Shown here: one piece after another, positions 27,262 through 33,515 of the stretch
Position numbering within the stretch: the stretch's first letter is position 1
Layout of the letters: every line of letters starts with the position of its first letter
Origin: a virus
Virus record (IMG/VR): IMGVR_UViG_3300027979_000003
Span: 1-45,472 of that record
Strand: one strand, 5' to 3'
DNA: 45,472 nt
The notes under the pieces: model-generated
What the model saw: only the letters and a program-made list of their open reading frames with translations
Databases searched by the model: none
Told to the model about the DNA's origin: nothing
Translations under genes and position numbers: made by a program

Positions 27262-27459
27262 CTATACCACCTCCGCCCTGAAGTGGCTGAACTTATTGCC
27301 CTCTTCAAAACACCATGCTATATCAACGATTTCCCATAGCTTGCCGTGCCTTGATAACTGGAGTTTATCCCCTATTCTCGGCTCATAAGCAGTATTTACC
27401 TCCGGCGGGGTAATCCAACTGTTTGTAATAAAGAGATGTTTATAGAATTTAATCTTCAT
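27262..27459 (-). CDS. Small protein of unknown function (65 aa)
   Basis: The start has GGAGGG five bases upstream. The protein (MKIKFYKHLFITNSW, then RIGDKLQLSRHGKLWEIVDI) is beta-like and of mixed charge, with one Cys and three Trp. RIGDKLQLSRHGKLWEI may form an SH3-like small barrel, but this is not certain. It precedes the TerL promoter. No family recognised. Confidence 0.5.
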   Translation of the reverse strand: MKIKFYKHLFITNSWITPPEVNTAYEPRIGDKLQLSRHGKLWEIVDIAWCFEEGNKFSHFRAEVV

Positions 27460-27508
27460 TGTTACCCTCCAATATCATCAGTAAATTACTCATTAGACCC
27501 CTCCCATA

Positions 27509-27784
27509 TCAGACCAATCCCTCAGACACAAATAATGCAGGACTTATATCAGGCTTAACCATTAATACACCATTATCATCTAAATAATAGTCAGTGCAAC
27601 AATTCCGGTAGAGTGCCAACTTAGCACGTCTATCAAGCGCAGATCCTTTTAAGACCTTGAGAGATTCCTTTACTTCATCATGTTCTTTGATCCCAGGGGA
27701 AAAAACAACCCCTATTCTCCCCCATTTTTCATAAAGTACACCATTACGGCTTATTGTTTGTAATGCTATTCTTTCTTTTTCCAT
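27509..27784 (-). CDS. Small protein of unknown function (91 aa)
   Basis: ATG at 27784 overlaps the nuclease stop as TGATG; the TTG one codon upstream is less likely. The protein has an N-terminal beta part (TISRNGVLYEKWGRIGVVF), a charged helical middle (KEHDEVKESLKVLKGSALDRRAKLA, spanning about 25 residues) and CCTDYYLDDNG. It is coupled to the Vsr/DUF559-like nuclease, so a shared role in DNA end processing or packaging is possible. Family not recognised. Confidence 0.5.
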   Translation of the reverse strand: MEKERIALQTISRNGVLYEKWGRIGVVFSPGIKEHDEVKESLKVLKGSALDRRAKLALYRNCCTDYYLDDNGVLMVKPDISPALFVSEGLV

Positions 27785-28263
27785 CAAGATCCCTCCCGTC
27801 TTAACTCGTTAAAATATACCCTCGATTCAGGACATACCTTTAATATGATCTGTTCCAGTATAGCTAAAGGATCACCACTAAGCACCTCTTCATTAGAGAA
27901 TCGTATGACATCCTTTCCCCTCTTCTCTATGGCTCTCGTACGTTTATCGTCATCAACTTCCCTGCCTTCATGGCAGCCACCATCTATTTCTATCACCAGT
28001 CTATACTTGATCAGGTAAAAATCAGCTATCTTATAACCATCATCAGTCTTGATAATCTTCTGGGCCTCATACTTAAAACCTAACACTTTTAACAGGGCGC
28101 CAAATTTCTTTTCAGCAGGTGTCGGATTAACTAAATGCTCAGACCTGAACTTATCGACTGCCTTACAACCACAACCCTTTACAGCCTTTCGTTTCTTCCT
28201 TATCCTCTTCTTTTTAGAAGATTTCCCTGCACCATACAATTCTATTTTACATAAATAATTCAA
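27784..28263 (-). CDS. Vsr/DUF559-like endonuclease
   Basis: The protein is 159 aa as read from a TTG at 28263. No ATG is available upstream or in the first 60 residues and the ribosome site is weak, so the exact start is uncertain. A Lys/Arg-rich N-terminus (SSKKKRIRKKRKAVKG) is followed by TPAEKKFGALLKVLGFKYE. A restriction-endonuclease-like core follows: KIADFYLIKYRLVIEIDGG carries the D..E.D signature, then HEGREVDDDKRTRAIEKRG and VIRFSNEEVL. This is the layout of DUF559/Vsr-type nucleases that nick or cut DNA. It lies between the two terminase genes, suggesting a packaging-linked role. The nuclease fold is fairly sure, the role is not. Confidence 0.7.
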   Translation of the reverse strand: MNYLCKIELYGAGKSSKKKRIRKKRKAVKGCGCKAVDKFRSEHLVNPTPAEKKFGALLKVLGFKYEAQKIIKTDDGYKIADFYLIKYRLVIEIDGGCHEGREVDDDKRTRAIEKRGKDVIRFSNEEVLSGDPLAILEQIILKVCPESRVYFNELRREGS

Positions 28264-28405
28264 AATATTTTCACTTTTCTCTTGACAGATTCAGATTTTC
28301 ATGGTACTTAACTCTGTTAAGGCGCCCGAAGCTATTTCGTTTATCCCCTTAAACTGCACAGAACCTTAAATTCAAAAGCGAAGCAGACTCTCAGCAAAAA
28401 CTGAA

Positions 28406-28690
28406 TCATATCAAACATTTAGCTATCTTGACCTTACGTAAGTGCTTAGGATTACAACACAATTTATTTCCACATGTCTCAACTACACGCTCATGACCAT
28501 AGACCGGTTCAGGACCGAAGACTATCATAGCCGATTTCTGAGCTGGGAACTTCTGATGTCCCCCCGGATAGATACAGTTGAAGACACCTTGACCTTTCTC
28601 GTCCACCTCACCCTGCCATGTCCAGCACTTATCAGGCTCAGTAGTGGATAAGAACTCCGTCATGTCCTGCCTTAGTAAGGTTTTAGGCAT
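28406..28690 (-). CDS. HNH-type endonuclease
   Basis: The protein is 94 aa. The core CWTWQGEVDEKGQG, then HERVVETCGNKLCCNPKHLR, is the compact phage HNH/recombination-nuclease pattern (H..C....CxNPxHL) with Cys zinc ligands. The start overlaps the small terminase stop by 8 bases with AAGGAA close upstream. HNH genes beside terminase genes often help cut cos-type ends, and that role fits here, though a homing nuclease is possible. Confidence 0.7.
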   Translation of the reverse strand: MPKTLLRQDMTEFLSTTEPDKCWTWQGEVDEKGQGVFNCIYPGGHQKFPAQKSAMIVFGPEPVYGHERVVETCGNKLCCNPKHLRKVKIAKCLI

Positions 28691-29168
28691 CTTCCTTATC
28701 TTTATCCTGTTCTGAAAACCTTACCAGATTGACAACAAGATCCCCTGTAACCTGGTGATCGTGCTTATCTCTCCAATTCTCTCTATCCCTGTTCTTTAAC
28801 CAGAATATCATAGAGGTTGGGTCTGGTGGATAGTACTTCGTTATTCTCATAGTATGTTCCTTACCGTCCTCATCTATGATTGTTTTCTCTTCTGAAGGGC
28901 ATTCAAACCCACATGCTCTCTCGTATAGTGAGCGGACTACATTCTGATCTGCTATTCTCTTATTTTCCTTTAAGGACGTAAAAAAATCAGGATATTTTTT
29001 TTTCCAATGTGTCAATGTTGCCTCAGTTATGTGAAGAATATCGCATACTTCCACATCTGTAAAGCTTTTCTTAGCCATTGCAAGAATTTGGCTCTTGACA
29101 CCTTCATTAAACTTGGTAGGTCGGCCCATGCTTTTTTGTGAAGGTTTTTTCTTCTTGGTGGTAGTCAT
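28683..29168 (-). CDS. terS: Terminase small subunit
   Basis: The protein is 161 aa. After a basic start (TTTKKKKPSQKSMGRPTKF) it has a helix-turn-helix (AMAKKSFTDVEVCDILHI, then TEATLTHWKKKYPDFF) for recognition of the packaging site. The C-terminal pattern YYPPDPTSMIFWLKNRDREN, then WRDK, is typical of phage small terminases. It overlaps the upstream 50-aa gene as ATGA. It is separated from TerL by the HNH and Vsr-like genes and two small genes. Confidence 0.85.
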   Translation of the reverse strand: MTTTKKKKPSQKSMGRPTKFNEGVKSQILAMAKKSFTDVEVCDILHITEATLTHWKKKYPDFFTSLKENKRIADQNVVRSLYERACGFECPSEEKTIIDEDGKEHTMRITKYYPPDPTSMIFWLKNRDRENWRDKHDHQVTGDLVVNLVRFSEQDKDKEDA

Positions 29169-29317
29169 TTTCCCTTCTTCTTTGGTGGTCCCTTTCTTGA
29201 TTCTCTCGCCTCATTCAGGGCAGCAGCTATTGACTGACTCTTGGGATGTCCGGTCTTGAGCATCTCTTCAATATTTCTCTCTATTGTTTTTTTAGATCTA
29301 CCTTTTTTTAATGGCAT
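29165..29317 (-). CDS. Small basic phage protein, MPLKKG type (50 aa)
   Basis: ATG at 29317 has GGAG seven bases upstream; an in-frame ATG lies one codon earlier. The protein starts MPLKKGRSKKTIERNI, holds GHPKSQSIAAALNEARESRK and ends in PPKKKGK. Proteins of this pattern are very common in phages, with unknown function; they are probably DNA- or RNA-contacting because they are so basic. It is the first gene of the leftward late module, ahead of the small terminase (ATGA overlap). Confidence 0.7.
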   Translation of the reverse strand: MPLKKGRSKKTIERNIEEMLKTGHPKSQSIAAALNEARESRKGPPKKKGK

Positions 29318-29326
29318 CATTTTTCT

Positions 29327-29346
29327 CCATACCACAATATATTGTA
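29327..29346 (-). promoter_or_regulatory. Repeated late-gene upstream motif, first late gene copy
   Basis: The minus-strand sequence TACAATATATTGTGGTATGG lies just upstream of the 50-aa gene and matches 18 of 20 bases with the TerL copy at 27165-27184. Inside it ACAATATATTGT (29334-29345) is a perfect palindrome that could be an operator. Confidence 0.5.
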
Positions 29347-29382
29347 TAATCATAAGCTTATACCACAAGAGCAATTTGTCAA
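29341..29382 (-). promoter_or_regulatory. Probable promoter for the leftward late module
   Basis: A minus-strand TTGACA at 29377-29382 is followed by TGGTATAAG (extended -10 type, but spacing only 14) and by TTATACAAT (TACAAT at 29341-29346, 16 bases from TTGTGG). Neither pair is ideal. The location just before the first late gene and divergent from the strong rightward promoter supports a promoter, but the exact boxes are uncertain. Confidence 0.45.
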
Positions 29383-29480
29383 GTCTTTTTTTTATATCTA
29401 CTGGTAAAAGATTTATTTCCTATCATTACAACCACTTATTATTTATTTTAAATTATTTTTAAATATTATCAAAATAACTG

Positions 29481-29509
29481 TTGACAAAGTAAATAGAGTT
29501 TGGTATAAA
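29481..29509 (+). promoter_or_regulatory. Strong sigma70 promoter for the rightward small-gene cassette
   Basis: TTGACA (29481-29486), a 17-base spacer and TATAAA (29504-29509) preceded by TGG form a near-consensus promoter with an extended -10. The start would be near 29516, leaving a ~165-base untranslated leader before the first recognised gene. It diverges from the late module. It is likely an early promoter used by host polymerase. Confidence 0.8.
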
Positions 29510-29609
29510 GGAATCAACAAAACAAAATGAGCGGCAGATGGGCCGACCGACCAAGCGACCGCCTCTCTGAGACATGAGGGGATAAAGGGGTAAGCAGAAA
29601 GACCTAACG

Positions 29610-29668
29610 GATTAATTATTAGCGCAGACTCCTACTATATATATAGGATTCGGTTTTAACAATTAATC
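29610..29668 (+). promoter_or_regulatory. Structured 5' leader hairpin upstream of the first cassette gene
   Basis: GATTAATT (29610-29617) pairs with AATTAATC (29661-29668). An inner imperfect arm, GACTCCTA with TAGGATTC, encloses an AT-rich loop. The stem ends directly at the ribosome site GGGAG. Upstream, at 29527-29600, there is a G/C-rich stretch with a 16-codon reading frame (MSGRWADRPSDRLSET) that could be a leader peptide. The whole 29516-29682 leader may control translation. Confidence 0.55.
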
Positions 29669-29682
29669 AAGGGAGAAAAATC

Positions 29683-29820
29683 ATGGGAAAATCTGAGGTT
29701 CTTTATTTTTACACTTTTGGGCAAGCTCAATCTTACTATCTGCACACCCTGCAAATAGGGCAAACAGTATCTCATCCGTTTGAACATAATAAGGGCTGGG
29801 CAGTAATAATACTATACTAA
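29683..29820 (+). CDS. 45-aa protein of unknown function
   Basis: ATG at 29683 follows GGGAG. The protein starts MGKSEVLYFYTFGQAQSYYL and ends HNKGWAVIILY; it is aromatic-rich (six Tyr) with beta-like spacing and no Cys. It is the first gene behind the strong promoter and the structured leader. No family recognised. It may be an early host-directed protein. Confidence 0.55.
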   Translation: MGKSEVLYFYTFGQAQSYYLHTLQIGQTVSHPFEHNKGWAVIILY

Positions 29821-29827
29821 TCACACA

Positions 29828-29845
29828 GCCCTGGGCAACCAGGGC
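29828..29845 (+). promoter_or_regulatory. GNRA-loop hairpin just before a ribosome site
   Basis: GCCCTGG and CCAGGGC form a perfect 7-bp stem closed by the loop GCAA, a stable GNRA tetraloop. AAGGAGG, the ribosome site of the next gene, follows at once. It could separate the translation of neighbouring genes or protect the mRNA after cleavage. Confidence 0.65.
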
Positions 29846-29857
29846 AAGGAGGAAATC

Positions 29858-30103
29858 ATGGCTAAAATAACAGTATATTCGCAGAAACATGGAAAGGTAA
29901 TTACCTTAAAAAAAGGTATTACTATGGAAAGGTGCAAAGAAGTGATCCCAGACGCAATCCAAGTTAAAAAACCGTCTGTATCCACACTGGAAAGATGGTC
30001 TAATGATTGCGGATGTGAGGCCATCGACGGCTGCTGGGTAGAACCGGACGGAACTTGTGAACATGGATACCCATCCTGGCTATCTGCTCTTGGATATATT
30101 TAA
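29858..30103 (+). CDS. Small cysteine-containing phage protein (81 aa)
   Basis: The protein begins MAKITVYSQKHGKVITLKKG and ends with a conserved-looking tail: CGCEAIDGCWVEPDGTCEHG then YPSWLSALGYI. The four Cys and one His in this tail could bind zinc. The same tail pattern occurs in small proteins of other phages as far as I recall, without known function. The ribosome site AAGGAGG is strong and sits behind a GNRA hairpin. Confidence 0.65.
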   Translation: MAKITVYSQKHGKVITLKKGITMERCKEVIPDAIQVKKPSVSTLERWSNDCGCEAIDGCWVEPDGTCEHGYPSWLSALGYI

Positions 30104-30105
30104 TC

Positions 30106-30168
30106 TGTCTCAGTCTCAGTTCAGGGCTTCGGTCCTGGACTGGAGCGGAGATAGAAACTTAATACACA
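30106..30168 (+). repeat. Leader element with UUCG hairpin, copy 1
   Basis: CTCAGTCTCA is followed by a perfect 11-bp stem (30117-30127 with 30132-30142, two G-U pairs) closed by the super-stable loop C(UUCG)G, then GCGGAGATAGAA and TACAC. The flanks recur at 30466-30526 around a different hairpin. The element ends shortly before the ribosome site of the 89-aa gene. Confidence 0.65.
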
Positions 30169-30184
30169 TAAAAGGGAGAAAAAT

Positions 30185-30454
30185 ATGAAACGAATACACG
30201 GAGAACCGATACCACCTTGGAAGAAATTAGGATTACAACAATTTCCACCCATAGAATGCAATTTTTCTGTTGGTGATGAAGTTGTTTATACTAATACCAA
30301 TGGATGTTCCTTTGATAGTATCGTAATTGGGTTTTCAGAAAATGCCAATTTTTACGGTCGTTTTATCCATATTTTTTCATACGGAGCAGACAAAAAGATA
30401 GATGTAGGAGCTTGGTGGTTTCCTCATACTCCACAAGAACTTACAAAAAAATAA
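30185..30454 (+). CDS. Small protein of unknown function (89 aa)
   Basis: GGGAG precedes the ATG. The protein (MKRIHGEPIPPWKKLGLQQF, then FSVGDEVVYTNTNGCSFDSI) is beta-like in the middle and could form a small barrel of the KOW or Tudor kind (VGDEVVY...G...IVIGF). It is aromatic-rich towards the end (GAWWFPHTPQEL). No catalytic motif. It lies between two copies of the repeated leader element. Confidence 0.55.
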   Translation: MKRIHGEPIPPWKKLGLQQFPPIECNFSVGDEVVYTNTNGCSFDSIVIGFSENANFYGRFIHIFSYGADKKIDVGAWWFPHTPQELTKK

Positions 30455-30465
30455 GTTTAAAATAA

Positions 30466-30530
30466 ATCTCTCTCAGTCTCAAGACAGGACATGAGGAGCC
30501 TGCCTTGGTGCGGAAATAGAATACACTAAA
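30466..30530 (+). repeat. Leader element with hairpin, copy 2
   Basis: CTCAGTCTCA is followed by a hairpin (AAGACAGG with CCTGCCTT, one A-C mismatch, loop acatgaggag) and then GCGGAAATAGAA and TACAC, as in copy 1. The flanking sequences are conserved while the stem sequence differs, which suggests selection for structure. The 46-aa gene starts 20 bases later. Confidence 0.6.
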
Positions 30531-30549
30531 GGAAAAGGAGAAAAAGACA

Positions 30550-30690
30550 ATGGACGAGCACGAAACAGAACTCAAAATAATGGCACTTGAAAGCAAGCTC
30601 CACGATCTCGAAGATGAGCTTGCCATCATCAAGCGTGTTTTGCGAGAAGCAACCCGTGCATTAAGCTTGATTGAAGGTGAAGAAAAATGA
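30550..30690 (+). CDS. 46-aa coiled-coil protein
   Basis: The ATG follows AAAGGAG. The protein (MDEHETELKIMALESKLHDL, then EDELAIIKRVLREATRALSL) is a continuous heptad-like helix of Leu/Ile and charged residues, so it likely forms a dimer or binds a helical partner. Its stop overlaps the next start as ATGA (30687). No known family. Confidence 0.6.
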   Translation: MDEHETELKIMALESKLHDLEDELAIIKRVLREATRALSLIEGEEK

Positions 30691-30884
30691 ACCTCACAAC
30701 GCTCAAAAACAAGGTGAAGGCCGGAAAGGTGCGACAACTGCATACTGCCTTGGCAAATGAATACGTCTCACGCAAGGCAGGACCATATGTCCGGGAATAT
30801 CAAGGACGTTACGGCAAGGGCTTTGCGCTACTATCACCTAACAGGCATAGCAATAATTTCAGTTTTATAACTTATTTTGTGTAG
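30687..30884 (+). CDS. 65-aa basic protein of unknown function
   Basis: Coupled to the 46-aa coiled-coil gene by an ATGA overlap. It is strongly basic (MNLTTLKNKVKAGKVRQLHT, YVSRKAGPYVREYQGRYGKG), which fits nucleic-acid or RNA polymerase binding. It has no Cys. It probably works together with the coiled-coil protein. Family not recognised. Confidence 0.55.
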   Translation: MNLTTLKNKVKAGKVRQLHTALANEYVSRKAGPYVREYQGRYGKGFALLSPNRHSNNFSFITYFV

Positions 30885-30896
30885 GAGAAAAGGACA

Positions 30897-31130
30897 ATGG
30901 CTCACAACTCAAACCCATTACTCAAGCTTGGGACTTTCGGAACTCATATCCTGCACAATCCGGCAGGCACATATTCTTTTGTTGGTGAAGTTCCTAAAGT
31001 TTGTAAAGGTGTTTATCAGACTTATCAAAAAGCTCTGAATGCCTTTGTCCAGTTTTACCACGATCAAGACAAGGGCTGGCAAGATGCCAATTTTAAGAAT
31101 CTACGGGAAGACATACAACCGTTAATCTAA
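30897..31130 (+). CDS. 77-aa protein of unknown function
   Basis: The ribosome site GGAG lies in GTAGGAGAAAAGGACA. The protein starts MAHNSNPLLKLGTFGTHILH, includes PAGTYSFVGEVPKVCKGVYQ and ends helical (FVQFYHDQDKGWQDANFK). Mixed alpha/beta, one Cys. No motif recognised; part of the early small-gene cassette. Confidence 0.55.
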   Translation: MAHNSNPLLKLGTFGTHILHNPAGTYSFVGEVPKVCKGVYQTYQKALNAFVQFYHDQDKGWQDANFKNLREDIQPLI

Positions 31131-31173
31131 TCCAACGCCCTGAGCATGGCAATAAAAGGCTCGGAGGAAAACT

Positions 31174-31332
31174 ATGAATATAGAAATACATAATCTTGCC
31201 CTGCAAATTTATAATGATTTAAATGAAAAAGGAGCTAACTTAGGCAATTTTTCGATAAACATTATAGAATCTGCCATTGAAAAATTTGTCCAACAAGCAC
31301 AAATAAGGAGGAATCATGCTGAAAACAGTTGA
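31174..31332 (+). CDS. 52-aa helical protein of unknown function
   Basis: ATG 31174 follows GGAGG, which itself lies on the descending arm of a short hairpin (CTGAGC with GCTCGG). The protein starts MNIEIHNLALQIYNDLNEKG and ends VQQAQIRRNHAENS; it is mainly helical. Its 3' end overlaps the next gene by 17 bases and contains that gene's ribosome site (AAGGAGG). Family unknown. Confidence 0.55.
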   Translation: MNIEIHNLALQIYNDLNEKGANLGNFSINIIESAIEKFVQQAQIRRNHAENS

Positions 31333-31657
31333 TCGTGCCAGATCCCTCCGCAATCTGCAATCAAGGGCAAGAATACGCAACAAAGAACTTGCCAAATTGA
31401 CCGGCCTTGCTGAATCGACTATATTTGCTTATCGATCAGGCCGTCTCAGAGTGCCGGACCATGTTCTGGACCTGCTGAGCGAGAGGGCAAGACGATACAA
31501 AAAACCCTATACTGAACAGCAAGGGAATACCTATCTTGCTGCCCAAATACAAGCATATATCCACGACCTTGTATCATGGGCAGGACCAGAGTATGTCACA
31601 GAAGAAATATTGCCGGAAATAGACCAAATCAGGCGATATGCGAACAGGAGGATATGA
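31316..31657 (+). CDS. Helix-turn-helix DNA-binding protein (XRE-like)
   Basis: The protein is 113 aa. Residues ~10-50 form a helix-turn-helix: SRARIRNKELAKLTGLAEST then IFAYRSGRLRVPDHVLDLLS, as in Cro/CI-type regulators. The C-terminal half is helical (YLAAQIQAYIHDLVSWAGPE) and may dimerise. It is in the middle of the rightward cassette and may regulate the divergent late or early promoters. Ribosome site AAGGAGG is excellent. Confidence 0.7.
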   Translation: MLKTVDRARSLRNLQSRARIRNKELAKLTGLAESTIFAYRSGRLRVPDHVLDLLSERARRYKKPYTEQQGNTYLAAQIQAYIHDLVSWAGPEYVTEEILPEIDQIRRYANRRI

Positions 31658-31661
31658 TACT

Positions 31662-31832
31662 ATGAACACCAGAACTTGTGCGGTATGCGGAAAAATCAAA
31701 CCAATTAATCAATTTGGCAATGGCATAAAAAGCTCTAAGAATACCTGTCTTGAGTGTGTAAAAAAAGCACACAACAGGGATAAGCCGCCTAAAGTTGATC
31801 CAATTATGGAATATCTAAAGGAGTTAAACTAA
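31662..31832 (+). CDS. 56-aa zinc-finger protein (CxxC...CxxC)
   Basis: ATG 31662 follows AGGAGG; the open frame extends to 31638 but that start is inside the upstream gene. The protein has CAVCGKIKPINQFGNG, then CLECVKKAHNRDKP. The two CxxC pairs make a treble-clef zinc site like that of small phage recombination endonuclease VII-type or HNH-related proteins, but no nuclease residues are clear. Probably a nucleic-acid-binding protein. Confidence 0.65.
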   Translation: MNTRTCAVCGKIKPINQFGNGIKSSKNTCLECVKKAHNRDKPPKVDPIMEYLKELN

Positions 31833-31833
31833 T

Positions 31834-32013
31834 ATGATAAGTCTATTTCGTATATGTGGAATTTTATTAGGCTTTTCCTTTATGACACTGGCCCTATTCT
31901 GGGGCCAGGACTTTAGCGCACATTCAGGACTACTCATGGCTGGAGGAGCCTTGATTGTAATGGGAAGCCTGATAAAGATAATAACTGTTAACATAGAGGA
32001 CAAGAAAGAATAG
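31834..32013 (+). CDS. 59-aa membrane protein with two transmembrane segments
   Basis: ATG at 31834 overlaps no gene and follows GGAG. Segment one is near residues 4-23 (LFRICGILLGFSFMTLALF), then a short loop GQDFSAHS, segment two near 32-53 (LLMAGGALIVMGSLIKIITV), then a charged tail EDKKE. This topology fits a small holin-like or a host-membrane-directed protein. It is the last cassette gene before the terminator. Confidence 0.6.
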   Translation: MISLFRICGILLGFSFMTLALFWGQDFSAHSGLLMAGGALIVMGSLIKIITVNIEDKKE

Positions 32014-32045
32014 ACTATATCTACTTTCTTCTCCCTTTCCTCCTT

Positions 32046-32082
32046 AAGCCCCTCGTGCTGTAAAGCAGGGGGGCTTTCTTTT
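32046..32082 (+). terminator. Intrinsic terminator of the rightward cassette
   Basis: AAGCCCC pairs with GGGGCTT, and inside it TGCT pairs with AGCA around GTAA, followed by TCTTTTT. The stem lies 32 bases after the membrane protein gene. The remaining ~160 bases up to the convergent operon's last gene at 32242 hold only a short inverted repeat (CTGTGC...GCACAG near 32200-32236). Confidence 0.85.
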
Positions 32083-32241
32083 TATCCTATTCCAAAATTA
32101 CCCCTATGGCCTATAAGTAATTTAAAAAATAGTTCAAACATAAATTACCCCCTAAATTTACGTTCTGATCTTCAACGTGACGCAACACACATACCCAAGC
32201 CTGTGCGTTAAATCCTGATAAGTTTTCACGGCACAGTCCTA

Positions 32242-32583
32242 TCATTTTTGAGATTTAAAACCTACTTTCTCCACCTGCTCTGCTCTCCTTTTTCTTGTCT
32301 CTTCCGATATGTTCGGATTCGTCCCCATTCGGAAAGGATGAAGAGGGCATGATTCCTTGTCACATTCCCGAACGAACTGGAACGAATTGTTGGCACACAA
32401 AAGCATACAATGTTTGCGGATTGCCTTAACTGAAGGACGTCCTTTTCTCATCCTATACGGCCATAAAGGGCAAGACTTTACCTGCCCACCCATAAGCGGT
32501 TTATTGGCAGTACAGTTTTTTACGTCCTGCCCCGACCCTGCACACTCAACACAAAATTTGCGAATTGCATGGCCTGGTGTCAT
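32242..32583 (-). CDS. Cysteine-rich protein with two zinc-binding modules (113 aa)
   Basis: ATG 32583 overlaps the upstream stop as ATGA; an apparent extension to 32643 is inside the upstream gene. Module one has CVECAGSGQDVKNC, then SCPLWPYRMRKG. Module two has CMLLCANNSFQFVREC, then SCPLHPFRMGTNPN. Both follow the pattern C-x2/3-C...C...CPL-x2-(Y/F)R, common in small phage proteins. It is the last gene of the leftward early operon. A zinc-binding, DNA- or protein-binding role is likely; exact function unknown. Confidence 0.65.
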   Translation of the reverse strand: MTPGHAIRKFCVECAGSGQDVKNCTANKPLMGGQVKSCPLWPYRMRKGRPSVKAIRKHCMLLCANNSFQFVRECDKESCPLHPFRMGTNPNISEETRKRRAEQVEKVGFKSQK

Positions 32584-32927
32584 TTGTTTATCTCCTTCTC
32601 TTGTTTTTCCAATTTCTCTTTTAGTTTCCGTAAATTCATCCACGGTTTATTTGCCTTTCCGCTACCCCAGCACACATCACATATCCCGGAAGTAACCATC
32701 TGCCCACCTGCACCGCCTCCCCAAAGTGAAGTATCGCCATAAGCACGAACTCCTGCACCACCACAAACAGAACAAGGGACATCCCCCATTTCGCGGTCAA
32801 TATCTCTCCATAAAAGCATGTCGTTATATATGATGTCCTGTCGCCGATTACAGCATTCCTGTAATTGCTTTACCTGTTCTTTTAGTTGAGCATTTTCTTC
32901 CAAAACATCAGCTTTTTCTCGTGTCAT
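32580..32927 (-). CDS. Coiled-coil protein with a DnaJ-type zinc finger (115 aa)
   Basis: ATG 32927 has GAGGTG six bases upstream and overlaps the previous stop as ATGA; an in-frame GTG three codons earlier is less likely. A coiled coil (ENAQLKEQVKQLQECCNRRQ) is followed by CSVCGGAGVRAYGDTS and CDVCWGSGKANKP, two CxxCxGxG pairs as in the zinc region of DnaJ. A basic helical C-terminus follows. It may bind unfolded protein or nucleic acid; it is not a DnaJ co-chaperone because no J domain is present. Confidence 0.65.
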   Translation of the reverse strand: MTREKADVLEENAQLKEQVKQLQECCNRRQDIIYNDMLLWRDIDREMGDVPCSVCGGAGVRAYGDTSLWGGGAGGQMVTSGICDVCWGSGKANKPWMNLRKLKEKLEKQEKEINK

Positions 32928-33112
32928 CGTTTCCACCTCTCCATACTAAAAACTAAATCCCTTGTATCAGTCCTCATATCAAATCCTATCTCCCATAAAT
33001 AATATCCATGAGATTTCATTACCTTGATTATGTCTTTATCTAATTCGGCATTTACTTCCCCTACGAGGGTCTTATAGCACAATCTTGCTTCACCCTTCTT
33101 TAGCTCAATCAT
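32924..33112 (-). CDS. 62-aa protein of unknown function
   Basis: Its start and stop both overlap neighbours as ATGA (33112 and 32924). The protein (MIELKKGEARLCYKTLVGEV, then KVMKSHGYYLWEIGFDMRTD) is mixed alpha/beta with one Cys. The tight stop-start chain on both sides shows that it is translated as part of the operon. No family recognised. Confidence 0.55.
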   Translation of the reverse strand: MIELKKGEARLCYKTLVGEVNAELDKDIIKVMKSHGYYLWEIGFDMRTDTRDLVFSMERWKR

Positions 33113-33279
33113 CGTTTCGCCTCCCCAAAAGTAACTTTATGACCTTTTTCGTCACGCACTTCTACAACAAAATCCTGCAAAGATGCGTGCTTAATTATGT
33201 CATAAAACCCTGATTTACGGTGGATTATTTTAAACAGTAGCACTCCCTTCTTGTCTTTTATGGTTACGGACTTAATCAT
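33109..33279 (-). CDS. 56-aa protein of unknown function, linked by ATGA overlaps
   Basis: ATG 33279 overlaps the upstream stop (ATGA) and its own TGA at 33109 overlaps the next start (ATGA). The protein starts MIKSVTIKDKKGVLLFKIIH and ends VRDEKGHKVTFGEAKR; it is beta-rich with alternating hydrophobic residues. The stop-start chain on both ends makes a real gene very likely. Function unknown. Confidence 0.65.
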   Translation of the reverse strand: MIKSVTIKDKKGVLLFKIIHRKSGFYDIIKHASLQDFVVEVRDEKGHKVTFGEAKR

Positions 33280-33506
33280 CTCTTAATGAACTCTTCTATC
33301 GTGTTTTCGCATTTTTTAAGACAAAGTATTGCCTGAATCTCAATTTCATGCAAAATTCGTTGTTTGGTTATACTTTCAGGCTTTAAAACTGATAGCATTT
33401 TTAACCGTGACGCACAATCACGGTAAGCATCGGCCTTGCCTTTAAGATACATCCGATCCATTAAAACAGCCATTCTATATTGTAAATCCTGTAAATTATT
33501 TTCCAT
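33276..33506 (-). CDS. 76-aa helical protein of unknown function
   Basis: The protein (MENNLQDLQYRMAVLMDRMY, then LKGKADAYRDCASRLKMLSV) is helical throughout, with three Cys and a Met-rich first helix, and no membrane segment. It overlaps the next gene as ATGA and follows the zinc-ribbon gene with a 9-base gap. A small helical adaptor or regulator is possible. Family not recognised. Confidence 0.55.
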   Translation of the reverse strand: MENNLQDLQYRMAVLMDRMYLKGKADAYRDCASRLKMLSVLKPESITKQRILHEIEIQAILCLKKCENTIEEFIKR

Positions 33507-33515
33507 AGTCCCCCC

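Noticed and set aside
27481-27503. 14-codon minus-strand frame with a strong ribosome site between the 65-aa and 91-aa genes
   Set aside because: It overlaps the ribosome site of the 65-aa gene and is too short to support on sequence alone.
28280-28312. Plus-strand promoter TTGACA-17-TACTTA
   Set aside because: The -10 is weak, and no rightward gene follows; all genes here are leftward.
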